Shown piece by piece: positions 33,298 through 41,738 of a stretch of DNA of 57,364 nucleotides. Position numbers and translations under genes: made by a program. How positions within the stretch are numbered: position 1 is the first letter of the stretch; every line of letters begins with the position of its first letter. The DNA is from an uncultured Alphaproteobacteria bacterium. GTDB taxonomy: Bacteria > Pseudomonadota > Alphaproteobacteria > Sphingomonadales > Sphingomonadaceae. The notes beneath the pieces are model-generated. The model saw only the letters and a program-made list of their open reading frames with translations, did not search any database and had not been told where the DNA came from. The DNA is taken from NCBI GenBank assembly GCA_903934325.1, contig CAIZNH010000024.1, positions 1 to 57,364 of the forward strand, in the 5' to 3' direction.

Positions 33298-35040
33298 TCA
33301 GCCGACCAGCGCTTCGGCGGGCAGGGCGTAGAGCAGATCGGCCCCGGCCGTGGCGGAGGCTTCGAGCCCGGCCGCTTCGGGGACGATGCGATCAAAGAAG
33401 AAGCGCGCGGTCACCGGCTTGATCGCGGCCAGTTCGGGTGCTGCCCCCGCTGCCACGGCTTCGACCTGCTTCATCAGCTGCCAGCCCGCCACCGCGACGG
33501 CGGCCATGGTGCAGAACGGAACGCTTCCGGCCAGCCGGTCATCAAGGCTGGCCTCGTCCTGCATCCACAGCGCCACGCGGGCGCAGTCGCGGGCCAAGGC
33601 GCACAGGGCCGGCTCCTCGCTGGTTTCGCGCGCGATGGTGTCGAACAGGCCCAGGATCGCCTCCCCGCCATCGAGCCCGAGCTTGCGGGTCACGAGATCG
33701 GCGGCCTGAATGCCGTTGGTGCCTTCATAGATCGGGGCGATGCGCGAATCGCGCCAGTGCTGGGCAGCGCCGGTTTCCTCGACAAAGCCCATGCCGCCGT
33801 GGATCTGGATGCCGAGGCCCGAAACCTCGACGCCGACATCCGTGCCCCACGCCTTGATCAGCGGGACGACGATCTCGGCGCGCGCCTTGGCGGCTTCGTC
33901 ACCCAGATTGCCGCGATCGACCTGCCCGGCGCAGTAATAGAGCAGCGCGCGCACGCCTTCGGTCAGGGCCTTCATGCGCAGGATCATGCGGCGCACGTCG
34001 GGGTGTTCGATAATCGCCACCGGGTTCTTGTCGGGCGAACCGGCGCGGGCGGACTGCACCCGGTCCCGCGCATAGGCGAGCGCCTGCTGGGTCGCCCGCT
34101 CGGCAATCTGCGCGCCCTGATTGCCGACATTGATGCGCGCATTGTTCATCATCGTGAACATCGCCGCGAGGCCCTTGTTGGGCGCGCCGACCAGTTCACC
34201 GATGCATTCGCCATTGTCGCCATAGCTCATCACGCAGGTGGGCGAGGCGTTGATGCCGAGCTTGTGTTCAAGGCTGACGCAGCGAAGATCGTTCTTGGGG
34301 CCGAGCGAGCCGTCGGCGTTCACAGGATACTTGGGCACCACGAACAGTGAGATGCCGCGCGAGCCCTCCGGCGCACCCGGCAGGCGGGCCAGCACCAGAT
34401 GGATGATGTTCTTGGCGAGGTCATGCTCGCCCCAGGTGATGTAGATCTTCTGTCCGGTGATCCGGTACTTGCCCGCGTGCGGACCGGTCTCGATCGGCTC
34501 GGCGGTGCTGCGCAGCGCGCCGACATCGCTCCCTGCGGCAGGCTCGGTCAGGTTCATCGTGCCCGACCATTCGCCGCTCACCAGCTTGGGCAGATACATC
34601 GCCTGCTGGGCGGGCGAGCCGTGGTGCTCCAGCGCCTCGATCGCGCCGACGCTGAGCATGGGGAGCAAGGTGAAGGCCATGTTGGCGGCGCCGAGGTTCT
34701 CCAGCACATTGCAGGCGAGCGTGAAGGGCAGGCCTTGCCCGCCATGCGCGGCCGGCGATGCAATCGCGTTCCAGCCCTGCTCGACATAGGCGTGATAGGC
34801 GGCCTCGAACCCTTCGGGCAGGCGCACGACGCCGTTTTCGAGCTTCGCGCCCTCCAGATCGCCCTTGCGATTGAGCGGTGCGAATTCTCCGGCGGCGAAC
34901 TGGCCGACACCGGCGACAATCGCTTCGACCAGATCGGATTCGGCATGGGCGAAACGTTCAGTCTGGGCGAGCTCGTCGATCCCGGCATTGACGCGGATGG
35001 CGAGCAACTGGTCGGCGGTCGGCGGGGTAAAGGGGGTCAC
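33298..35040 (-). CDS. Acyl-CoA dehydrogenase (DmdC-like, about 580 aa)
   Basis: FAD-dependent alpha-beta dehydrogenation of acyl-CoA. ACAD motifs: GEWSGTMNLTEPAAGSDVGAL, ITGQKIYITWGEHD, MMNNARINVGNQG, and IQIHGGMGFVEETGAAQHWRDSRIAPIYEGTNGIQAADL, with the catalytic Glu in YEGTNG. The long C-terminal extension marks the DmdC/fatty-acid type. Start taken at GTG 35040 (VTPFTPPTADQ), preceded by AAGGA; another GTG lies 13 codons upstream. A DUF815 gene follows directly. Confidence 0.94.
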   Translation of the reverse strand: MTPFTPPTADQLLAIRVNAGIDELAQTERFAHAESDLVEAIVAGVGQFAAGEFAPLNRKGDLEGAKLENGVVRLPEGFEAAYHAYVEQGWNAIASPAAHGGQGLPFTLACNVLENLGAANMAFTLLPMLSVGAIEALEHHGSPAQQAMYLPKLVSGEWSGTMNLTEPAAGSDVGALRSTAEPIETGPHAGKYRITGQKIYITWGEHDLAKNIIHLVLARLPGAPEGSRGISLFVVPKYPVNADGSLGPKNDLRCVSLEHKLGINASPTCVMSYGDNGECIGELVGAPNKGLAAMFTMMNNARINVGNQGAQIAERATQQALAYARDRVQSARAGSPDKNPVAIIEHPDVRRMILRMKALTEGVRALLYYCAGQVDRGNLGDEAAKARAEIVVPLIKAWGTDVGVEVSGLGIQIHGGMGFVEETGAAQHWRDSRIAPIYEGTNGIQAADLVTRKLGLDGGEAILGLFDTIARETSEEPALCALARDCARVALWMQDEASLDDRLAGSVPFCTMAAVAVAGWQLMKQVEAVAAGAAPELAAIKPVTARFFFDRIVPEAAGLEASATAGADLLYALPAEALVG

Positions 35041-35114
35041 TTCGGGGGCGTCCTTCGGAGTTGGAAAGGCCCCGCGCACTTGGCAGGGCGGGCAAACGAA
35101 TATAGCGCCGCAGC

Positions 35115-36032
35115 ATGAGCGGCAAGAACGTTACGGAAGTGCGGCTGGCAGATGCCGAGGGGATCGCGAAAGCGGTGCAGATCCTCGAATCAGGCGGGCT
35201 GGTCGCGGTGCCGACCGAGACGGTCTACGGCCTCGCGGCCCGCGCCGATTGCCCTGAAGCGGTCGCAAGGATCTACGCCGCCAAGGGCCGTCCGGACTTC
35301 AATCCGCTGATCGTCCATGTGGCGGGGGCGGAACAGGCGCAGCGCTTTGCCGACTTCTCCGATACGGCGCTGGCGCTGGCCGAGGCCCATTGGCCCGGAC
35401 CGCTGACGCTGGTTCTGCCGCGCCGGGCCGATGCCGGGCTGGCGGCCGCGGTGACGGCGGGTCTGCCGACGGTGGCGCTCCGCGCTCCTGCCCATCCGGC
35501 GATGCGGGCGCTGCTGGAGCGGCTCGACTTTCCGCTCGCCGCGCCCTCTGCCAACCGCAGCGGCTTCATCAGCCCGACCTGCGCCGATCATGTCCTCGCC
35601 TCGCTCGACGGGCGGATCGACATGGTGCTCGATGGCGGGGCGACCACGGCGGGGGTGGAATCGACCATCGTCGCGGTGCGCGCCGACGGGAGCGTGGAGG
35701 AATTGCGCCCCGGCCCGCTGCAACTGGGCACGCGCGGCGCGGGTGGAGGTATCGAAGCGCCGGGTCAGCTTGCGAGCCATTATGCGCCCGGAAAGCCGGT
35801 GCGATTGAACGCAACCGAGGCCGCGCCGGATGAATTTCTGATCGGTTTCGGCGCGGTCGCGGGTGACTGCACGCTGTCGGCGGGTGGTGACGTCAATGAG
35901 GCAGCAGCGCGGCTCTATGCCTGCCTGCACGAGGCGGCGCGCGCTCCGCAATCGCGCATCGCGGTGGCGCCTGTGCCGGAGGACGGCGTGGGGCGGGCGA
36001 TCAATGATAGGCTACGGCGCTCGGCGGCTTAA
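35115..36032 (+). CDS. tsaC: L-threonylcarbamoyladenylate synthase (Sua5/TsaC type)
   Basis: 305 aa. YrdC domain with VAVPTETVYGLAARAD, IYAAKGRPDFNPLIVHV, WPGPLTLVLPR and FPLAAPSANRSGFISPT, followed by a short Sua5 C-terminal domain (APGQLASHYAPGKPVRL). Makes threonylcarbamoyl-AMP for t6A37 of ANN-decoding tRNAs. Divergent from the acyl-CoA dehydrogenase gene. The stop overlaps the convergent lipoprotein gene's stop by four bases (TTAA). Confidence 0.96.
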   Translation: MSGKNVTEVRLADAEGIAKAVQILESGGLVAVPTETVYGLAARADCPEAVARIYAAKGRPDFNPLIVHVAGAEQAQRFADFSDTALALAEAHWPGPLTLVLPRRADAGLAAAVTAGLPTVALRAPAHPAMRALLERLDFPLAAPSANRSGFISPTCADHVLASLDGRIDMVLDGGATTAGVESTIVAVRADGSVEELRPGPLQLGTRGAGGGIEAPGQLASHYAPGKPVRLNATEAAPDEFLIGFGAVAGDCTLSAGGDVNEAAARLYACLHEAARAPQSRIAVAPVPEDGVGRAINDRLRRSAA

Positions 36033-36373
36033 CGGTCGTCCCTCTCCTCAGGCCCAGCCTCCAGCAACGCCTTCTGTTCGGCCTTGAGGCTTTGGGCGCG
36101 GTCGCAGGCTTCGTCGTCGCCGTCGCCGCAGCGCTCCATCGCCCGCGCATAGTCGCGCTCGATCTCGCCGATGCGTTCCTCGCGCTTGCGGATGGCGCGG
36201 CCGCGCTTTTCGTCCGCTTCGGACTGGCTGGTGGTGGCCGCATCCACCCCGGCGCTGACGGCCCTGACAGGCAGCGTCACCACGCCAACCACCGCCTTGG
36301 CGACACAGCCTTGCAGCGCCATTGCGGCGAGGGTGAGGACGATAAGGCGAAGCGTGGCGGGGCGCATGATCAT
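36029..36373 (-). CDS. Small lipoprotein, hypothetical
   Basis: 114 aa. Signal peptide II type: RLIVLTLAAMALQGC, with lipobox LQGC (Cys about 23). A small Val/Ala-rich segment follows, then a charged helix with coiled-coil character (KREERIGEIERDYARAMERCGDGDDEACDRAQSL). Function unknown. Either Met1 or Met3 may start it. Faces and overlaps tsaC at the stop codons. Confidence 0.82.
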   Translation of the reverse strand: MIMRPATLRLIVLTLAAMALQGCVAKAVVGVVTLPVRAVSAGVDAATTSQSEADEKRGRAIRKREERIGEIERDYARAMERCGDGDDEACDRAQSLKAEQKALLEAGPEERDDR

Positions 36374-36413
36374 GGGCGCATTATCTCGCCCGCGCCTTGC
36401 CGGAATGCAAATC

Positions 36414-37229
36414 CTATTCGGCGGGTTTTGCCGGAGCGGCCGGTGCCGCGGGTGCCGCAGGCGCAGCGGGCGCCGCAGGGATCGCCGCGCTCGCCCCGCT
36501 GCCGGTCGGCGTGCAGGTGAGTGTGCCCGAGCCCATCGCGTTGACGGTGCACTTGGCAGTCCCCGAGACCTTCACATCGCCTGCCCCGCCGATATTGGCC
36601 TCGACCGTGCCGTCCGACGCGAAGGTCACATCGCCGCGCCCGCCGATGGTGATATCGGCCTGATCGGCCTTGAGGCCCGGCATGATGATGTCACCGCTAC
36701 CGCCGATCAGGATATCTAGCTCCTCAGTGGTGCCGGCTCCCTTCACTGTGCCGCTGCCGCTGATGTTGATCGCCAGGGTGGTGCCGGAGAACTTGGCGAA
36801 TTCCACCGTGCCGCTGCCGCCGATATTGATCTGCGCCTCGCTGGCGAGCGACGGGGTGGTGACCGTGCCGCTGCCGCCGATGATCACTTCCTTGGGCGCG
36901 GGCATGGTGATGCGGATGGTGGCCTTGTTGTCACCGTTCCACCCGTCCTCGCGGGTGATGCCGATCAGCTCCGCATCGCGCACGAAGCGCAAGGACGCGG
37001 TGTCGCTGCCCTCGACCTTGATCGCGAAGGTCTCGCCCTCGGTGACGATGACATTGTCGCCCGAAGCCAGGAACACCTTTTCCGGCGGAGCACCGGCGAT
37101 TTCGATTTCCGAGAGCGGCACGCCCTTTTGGCCGTTGATTTCGACATCCGCGCCGTCACACCCCGCCAGCGCGATGGCGGATGCGGCGGCGAACAGGGCG
37201 ACGATTTTCTTGGGCAACAGTGCGGACAT
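36414..37229 (-). CDS. GIN-domain (DUF2807) lipoprotein
   Basis: 271 aa. Lipobox in FAAASAIALAGC (Cys about 23). The central part is a repetitive right-handed beta-helix with repeated GGSGTV/GGRGDV-like turns (VIIGGSGTVTTPS, INIGGSGTVEFAK, INISGSGTVKGAG, ILIGGSGDIIMPG, ITIGGRGDVTFAS), typical of head-GIN domains. It ends in a low-complexity Ala/Pro tail. Putative surface or periplasmic adhesin-like protein with no known role. Start chosen at MSALLPKKIV. Confidence 0.88.
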   Translation of the reverse strand: MSALLPKKIVALFAAASAIALAGCDGADVEINGQKGVPLSEIEIAGAPPEKVFLASGDNVIVTEGETFAIKVEGSDTASLRFVRDAELIGITREDGWNGDNKATIRITMPAPKEVIIGGSGTVTTPSLASEAQINIGGSGTVEFAKFSGTTLAINISGSGTVKGAGTTEELDILIGGSGDIIMPGLKADQADITIGGRGDVTFASDGTVEANIGGAGDVKVSGTAKCTVNAMGSGTLTCTPTGSGASAAIPAAPAAPAAPAAPAAPAKPAE

Positions 37230-37299
37230 GCGAGTCTCTCCCCTTGGTGGGTACAGCGTATTGCTCACCTAATACACCTAGCGATTATCCAGCGCAAAC

Positions 37300-37326
37300 A
37301 AAAAGGGCCGCCCCATGGGGCAGCCC
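37300..37326 (-). terminator. Intrinsic terminator of carD
   Basis: On the minus strand GGGCTGCCCC-AT-GGGGCGGCCC is followed by TTTTTG, 28 nt after the carD stop. One U-G pair in the stem. Confidence 0.85.
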
Positions 37327-37353
37327 TTGATGTCGTGTCCGGACGAAGGCGTC

Positions 37354-37887
37354 TTACGCTTCTTCGGCGGTATCGTAATATTGCGGCGCGTGTTCGCGCA
37401 GCACGTCGAGGATCTTGCCGAGTGCGGTCGGCTCGTCGGTCTCTTCCATGGCGGCGAGTTCGCGGGCGAGACGGCTGGAGGCCGCTTCGAAGATCTGGCG
37501 TTCCGAATAGGACTGCTCGGGCTGGTCTTCCGGACGGAACAGATCGCGGGTCACTTCGGCGATCGACACGAGGTCGCCCGAGTTGATCTTCGCTTCGTAT
37601 TCCTGCGCACGGCGCGACCACATGGTGCGCTTCACCTTGGGCTTGCCCTTGAGGGTTTCCATCGCCTGCTTGAGCGTCTTGTCCGACGAAAGCTTGCGCA
37701 TCCCGATCGATTCGACCTTGTTGACCGGCACGCGGAGCGTCATGCGCTCCTTTTCAAAGCGCAGCACATAGAGTTCGAGCTGCATCCCGGCGATTTCCTC
37801 GCTCTGGAGCTCGATCACCCGGCCCACGCCGTGCTTCGGGTAAACAACATAATCGCCGACGGTGAATGCGTTTGCGGTGCTTGCCAT
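37354..37887 (-). CDS. carD: CarD/CdnL-family RNA polymerase-binding regulator
   Basis: 177 aa. N-terminal Tudor-like RNAP-interaction domain (FTVGDYVVYPKHGVGRVIELQ ... YVLRFEKERMTLRVPVNKVE) and a helical C-terminal DNA-binding domain (WSRRAQEYEAKINSGD, SYSERQIFEAASSRLARELA). CdnL stabilises open complexes, notably at rRNA promoters. Start chosen at MASTANAFTVG, with AAAGGAA upstream; more distal in-frame codons are non-conserved. fdxA lies upstream on the same strand, the common alphaproteobacterial order. Confidence 0.95.
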   Translation of the reverse strand: MASTANAFTVGDYVVYPKHGVGRVIELQSEEIAGMQLELYVLRFEKERMTLRVPVNKVESIGMRKLSSDKTLKQAMETLKGKPKVKRTMWSRRAQEYEAKINSGDLVSIAEVTRDLFRPEDQPEQSYSERQIFEAASSRLARELAAMEETDEPTALGKILDVLREHAPQYYDTAEEA

Positions 37888-38162
37888 GCAAGTTCCTTTC
37901 TGTGGGCCATCCAGCAAGGGGAGAGGGACAATCTTCCCGGCGGCGCGACCCTGCCTCGGGGGTGAGGCAAAAGCACCGGGTTCGATCATCCTGAGGGGGG
38001 TTGCTGGTGGGCGGCCTTCCTGGTTTCAACGCCTGCGCCGCGCCCCGGCAAGAGCCCGGGCCGACACGGTCGCGGATTATATAGCACACCCGCAACAAAA
38101 TTGCGAGTCGGCGATTGCACGCATCCGCCAATCTTCGCAGATTGGCAGACAGCCTAGCAATA

Positions 38163-38501
38163 TCAGTCGCCTTCGCCCGGCGCTTCGCTGAAAAACTTCT
38201 CGAATTTGTCCTTCTCGCCCTTGTGCGCATCGGCATCTTCGGGCGGGGACTTTTGGCTGGTGATGTTGGGCCACACCGCCGAATACTTGGTGTTGAGTTC
38301 GAGCCACTTCTCCAGCCCGTCCTCGGTATCGGGCAGAATCGCCTCGGCCGGGCATTCCGGCTCGCACACGCCGCAATCGATGCATTCGCTGGGGTTGATC
38401 ACCAGCATGTTCTCGCCTTCATAGAAGCAATCGACCGGGCACACTTCCACACAGTCGGTGTACTTGCACTTGATGCAGTCTTCGGTGACGACGTAAGTCA
38501 T
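38163..38501 (-). CDS. fdxA: 7Fe ferredoxin FdxA
   Basis: 112 aa. Cys-rich [3Fe-4S]/[4Fe-4S] pattern: [19 protein letters not shown] and [17 protein letters not shown]. The C-terminal half ([19 protein letters not shown]) is typical of alphaproteobacterial FdxA. Low-potential electron carrier in the cytoplasm. Its start overlaps the S4 gene's stop by four bases; carD is next, about 275 nt further on. Confidence 0.96.
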   Translation of the reverse strand: MTYVVTEDCIKCKYTDCVEVCPVDCFYEGENMLVINPSECIDCGVCEPECPAEAILPDTEDGLEKWLELNTKYSAVWPNITSQKSPPEDADAHKGEKDKFEKFFSEAPGEGD

Positions 38502-38869
38502 TGCGGCTCTTTCAGATGATCAACTTCGGAATCAGCGGCTGGCACATCAACCGCAAGAGGCGATGCTGCTATGGTCATTTGCCCTTTAGGGTCAAGCCCG
38601 TCAGCGTCAACCTCGCGATAATGGGAACAGGCCAGCGCAGGAGATTCGCGCCGGTCGGGCAGGGAGGTGATGGTGATGACCCGCACCCCGCCGCTGATCG
38701 CCAGCGTCAGCACATCGCCGACGCGTACGGGTTCGGCACCGCGCAGCACGTGGGCGCGGTTGCGGCGCACCGCATGGGCGTCGATCATCGCGGCAGCGGC
38801 GGAGCGCGTGCGGGCAAAGCGCAGGTAGACGAGCAGCCGGTCGATCCTGATCGACGCTGCTGCGCTCAT
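38498..38869 (-). CDS. S4-domain RNA-binding protein (Hsp15-like)
   Basis: 123 aa. S4 motif [51 protein letters not shown] segment at residues about 8-55. Hsp15/YbcJ-like proteins bind rRNA or stalled 50S subunits. The C-terminal part lacks recognisable motifs. Start overlaps the stop of the helicase gene upstream and the stop overlaps fdxA, giving a helicase-S4-fdxA operon. Confidence 0.9.
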   Translation of the reverse strand: MSAAASIRIDRLLVYLRFARTRSAAAAMIDAHAVRRNRAHVLRGAEPVRVGDVLTLAISGGVRVITITSLPDRRESPALACSHYREVDADGLDPKGQMTIAASPLAVDVPAADSEVDHLKEPQ

Positions 38870-41604
38870 CCCTTGAGCAGGTCCGCGAGCTTGTCGAAGG
38901 CTCCGCCGGCGCGGGCCGGGCCGGTATCCACCTTGGGCGCAGGGCGCTGATCGCGGCGCTGGCCCCCGCCGGGCTTGCCCTGCTGCGGACGGCGGTCCTG
39001 GCGCTTGTCGGGCTGCTTGCCCTCGGGCCGAGGCTTGCGCTCACCGTCGGGCCGCGACTTCGAGCGCTCGCCATGCCGACGCTCGCCGCGCCGGTCCTGA
39101 GTCTCGCCCGGACGGCGCGGACGCCAGTACCAGCGATCAGGCGCGGGCGCGCCGTGGGCCCCTTCGGGCAGCGCGCGCGCACGTTCACAGCGGAAGCCCG
39201 CGCTGCCGAGCAGGCGGCGGGCATTCTCCGGCTCCAGTCCGATCGACACGGCGAGCGACAGGTCGAGCCGGAACGGCAGGTTGCGCTCCTTGGGGTGGGC
39301 GGTGGTCACCACGGCGCGGGCATCAAAGGCGGCGTGCAGGATCTTCTCGGCCAGATCGACGCGGATCGCTTGGCTTCCGGCATAGCGGTATCCGGCGGGC
39401 AGGCGGCCCTTGGCCCAGCTTCCCTCGGCCAGCACTGGCAGCATCGATTCCTGCACCGCGCGCTTGTCCAGCCCCAGCGCATGGAGCAGGCGGCGCGGGG
39501 CGGGCTTCAAGAGCGGCGCATCGAAGATGTCGAGCGCGCCGAAGGTGACGCCGAGCTTGCGAAGATAGGGACGCATTTCCTTGGGCAGGTTCTCAAGCCC
39601 CGCATCCTCGCGGCTGATCACCCCGCGCGCTTCGATGAGGGTGATGACGAGCGCTCGCGCTTGCGAGCCGGCCTCGGGGTCGCGCGCGGCATCAGCCAGT
39701 TTGCGCAAGGGGGCGAGCGGTTCGAGCTCCTTGTCGAGCCACGCGGCAAGGCCTGCATCGAGCTTGGCCTTGGCAGCATCGGGAAGCAGCGCGACATCGC
39801 GCGTCAGCACAAGGCGCGGCGTGCCGAAATGGCCTGCGCCCGGCTGGCCGGGGAAGGTGATCTCGGCCAAGGCGCGGTCCTGCCATCGGATGGTGCCGCC
39901 GGAAATGGCCAGCTCGCCAAGGCCCTGCGTCAGCAGCCACTCGGCACGTTCCGCCAGCAGCGCAGGCAGCGCCTTCTCGCCCGCGGCGAGCAGCATCCGC
40001 CGGTCGGCCACGCCCGCGTTCGGGTCGACATGGAAACGGAAGCCTTCGAGCCGTCCGATGCTCTCGCCCTCGACAGTGAGGTGGCCATCGGGTTCGAGCG
40101 TGACGGGCAGAGCGCCCGCGTCCTGCCCCAGCGATTTCATCAAGAGTGTCGTCCTCCGGTTGACGAAGCGCTCGGTCAGCCGCGCGTGCAGCGCATCCGA
40201 AAGCTTCGCCTCGACCGCGCGTGCGCGTGCGGCCATTTCGTCGCGTGCCAGCACCCAATCGGGCCGCTGGCAGATGTAAGCCCAGCTGCGAATCGCGGCG
40301 ATCCGCCCTTGCAGCGTGTCGATGTCGCCCTGCATCCGGTCAAGCTCGGCGATGCGCGCGGCGACGAAATCGGCGCCGAGATAGCCGCCTGAAAGGTCAT
40401 CCCACAAGCGCGCAACGAAGCGCGCGTGCTGTTCGATGCCGAGGCTGCGGAAATCGGGGAGCGAGCAGGCCTCCCAGAACCGCCGCACCGCGCCTGCCCC
40501 GCGAACCGAAGCCGCCGGTGGTTCGCCCGCCAGACGGCGCAGCACGGCGAGGTCGATCGCTTCGGGCGCGGCTTTCAGCACGCCCTGTTCGGGCCGCGCC
40601 TCGAGATCGGCGATCAGCGCGGGCAGGCTGTCGAAGCGGGGATCGGCATCGCGCCAGAACAGGTGGGTGAGCGGCGCGAAGCGGTGCTCCTCGATCGCGT
40701 AGACTTCCTCGTCGGTGAAGGCGAGCGGCTCGCCATCGCCCTTGCCCGTCCCTGCCAGCGTGCCGAAGGTGCCATCGCGCTGGTGCCGCCCGGCGCGTCC
40801 CGCGATCTGCGCCATTTCCGAAGGCGTGAGGCGACGCTTGCGCCGCCCGTCGAACTTGCTGAGCGAGGCGAAGGCGACATGATCGAGATCGAGGTTCAGC
40901 CCCATGCCGATGGCGTCGGTGGCGACGATGTAATCGACCTCGCCCGCCTGGAACATCGCGACCTGCTTGTTGCGGGTTTCGGGCGAAAGCGCGCCCATCA
41001 CCACCGCTGCCCCGCCGCGGAAACGCCGCAAGGCTTCGGCCATGGCGTAGACCTGCTCAATCGAGAAGGCGACCACCGCGCTGCGTTTGGGCAGGCGCGA
41101 GAGTTTGCACACGCCGGCATGGCTCAGGGTCGAAAAGCGCGGGCGGCTGGTGATCTCCGCCTTGGGGATCAGCGCCTTCACCATCGGTTCCAATGTGGCG
41201 CTGCCGAGGATCATCGTCTCCTCGCGTCCACGGGCGTGGAGCAGACGATCGGTGAAGATGTGCCCGCGTTCCGGGTCCGCGCCCAGTTGCGCCTCGTCCA
41301 GCGCCACAAAGGCATGCTCGCCGCGGGTGCGGGGCATGGCTTCGGCGGTGCAGAGGAAATAGCGCGCCTGCGGCGGCTCGATCCGCTCTTCGCCAGTGAT
41401 CAGTGCGACCTGATTGTCGCCCTTGATCGCGCGCACCCGGTCATAGACCTCGCGCGCCAGCAGCCGCAGCGGAAAGCCCATCATCCCGGAGGAGTGGCCG
41501 CACATCCGCTCGATCGCGAGGTGCGTCTTGCCGGTGTTGGTCGGCCCCAGCACGGCACGCACGCGGGCGTCTTCGGCCGGGCGGGGAGGGTTGGGCAATG
41601 TCAC
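38866..41604 (-). CDS. Suv3-like DExH RNA helicase with basic C-terminal tail
   Basis: About 912 aa. Walker A in VLGPTNTGKTHLAIERM, MMGFPLRLLAREVYDRV, ALDEAQLGADPERGH (motif II), GSATLE, VATDAIGMGLNLDLDHVAF and QIAGRAGRHQRDGTFG mark the mitochondrial SUV3-like family, which works in RNA turnover. The C-terminus after about residue 840 is an Arg/Gly/Gln-rich disordered tail (PDKRQDRRPQQGKPGGGQRR). Start set at a GTG near the motor; an in-frame ATG at 41694 would add a Cys-containing 30-residue leader. Confidence 0.9.
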   Translation of the reverse strand: MTLPNPPRPAEDARVRAVLGPTNTGKTHLAIERMCGHSSGMMGFPLRLLAREVYDRVRAIKGDNQVALITGEERIEPPQARYFLCTAEAMPRTRGEHAFVALDEAQLGADPERGHIFTDRLLHARGREETMILGSATLEPMVKALIPKAEITSRPRFSTLSHAGVCKLSRLPKRSAVVAFSIEQVYAMAEALRRFRGGAAVVMGALSPETRNKQVAMFQAGEVDYIVATDAIGMGLNLDLDHVAFASLSKFDGRRKRRLTPSEMAQIAGRAGRHQRDGTFGTLAGTGKGDGEPLAFTDEEVYAIEEHRFAPLTHLFWRDADPRFDSLPALIADLEARPEQGVLKAAPEAIDLAVLRRLAGEPPAASVRGAGAVRRFWEACSLPDFRSLGIEQHARFVARLWDDLSGGYLGADFVAARIAELDRMQGDIDTLQGRIAAIRSWAYICQRPDWVLARDEMAARARAVEAKLSDALHARLTERFVNRRTTLLMKSLGQDAGALPVTLEPDGHLTVEGESIGRLEGFRFHVDPNAGVADRRMLLAAGEKALPALLAERAEWLLTQGLGELAISGGTIRWQDRALAEITFPGQPGAGHFGTPRLVLTRDVALLPDAAKAKLDAGLAAWLDKELEPLAPLRKLADAARDPEAGSQARALVITLIEARGVISREDAGLENLPKEMRPYLRKLGVTFGALDIFDAPLLKPAPRRLLHALGLDKRAVQESMLPVLAEGSWAKGRLPAGYRYAGSQAIRVDLAEKILHAAFDARAVVTTAHPKERNLPFRLDLSLAVSIGLEPENARRLLGSAGFRCERARALPEGAHGAPAPDRWYWRPRRPGETQDRRGERRHGERSKSRPDGERKPRPEGKQPDKRQDRRPQQGKPGGGQRRDQRPAPKVDTGPARAGGAFDKLADLLKG

Positions 41605-41738
41605 GACCGCGCGGTTCTTGCAGGCTTGGTGCAGCGGGGCAAGGTGGACGGGGCAGCCACCTAGGGACAACGCCTTATCGCACCCGGGACACATTTGATC
41701 GCTGGTTAACGCCGGATTTACTTTGATCGGGCAGAGAA

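Noticed and set aside
36420..36480. Short GCC/GCA-rich tandem repeat considered as a CRISPR or VNTR
   Set aside because: It encodes the Ala/Pro tail of the GIN-domain lipoprotein; units are short and imperfect, with no spacers.
37888..38162. A possible small gene or riboswitch between fdxA and carD
   Set aside because: No frame has a ribosome site and family-like sequence, and no riboswitch-like fold was recognised. A TATAAT on the minus strand near 38078 is the only promoter-like element, and it lacks a good -35.
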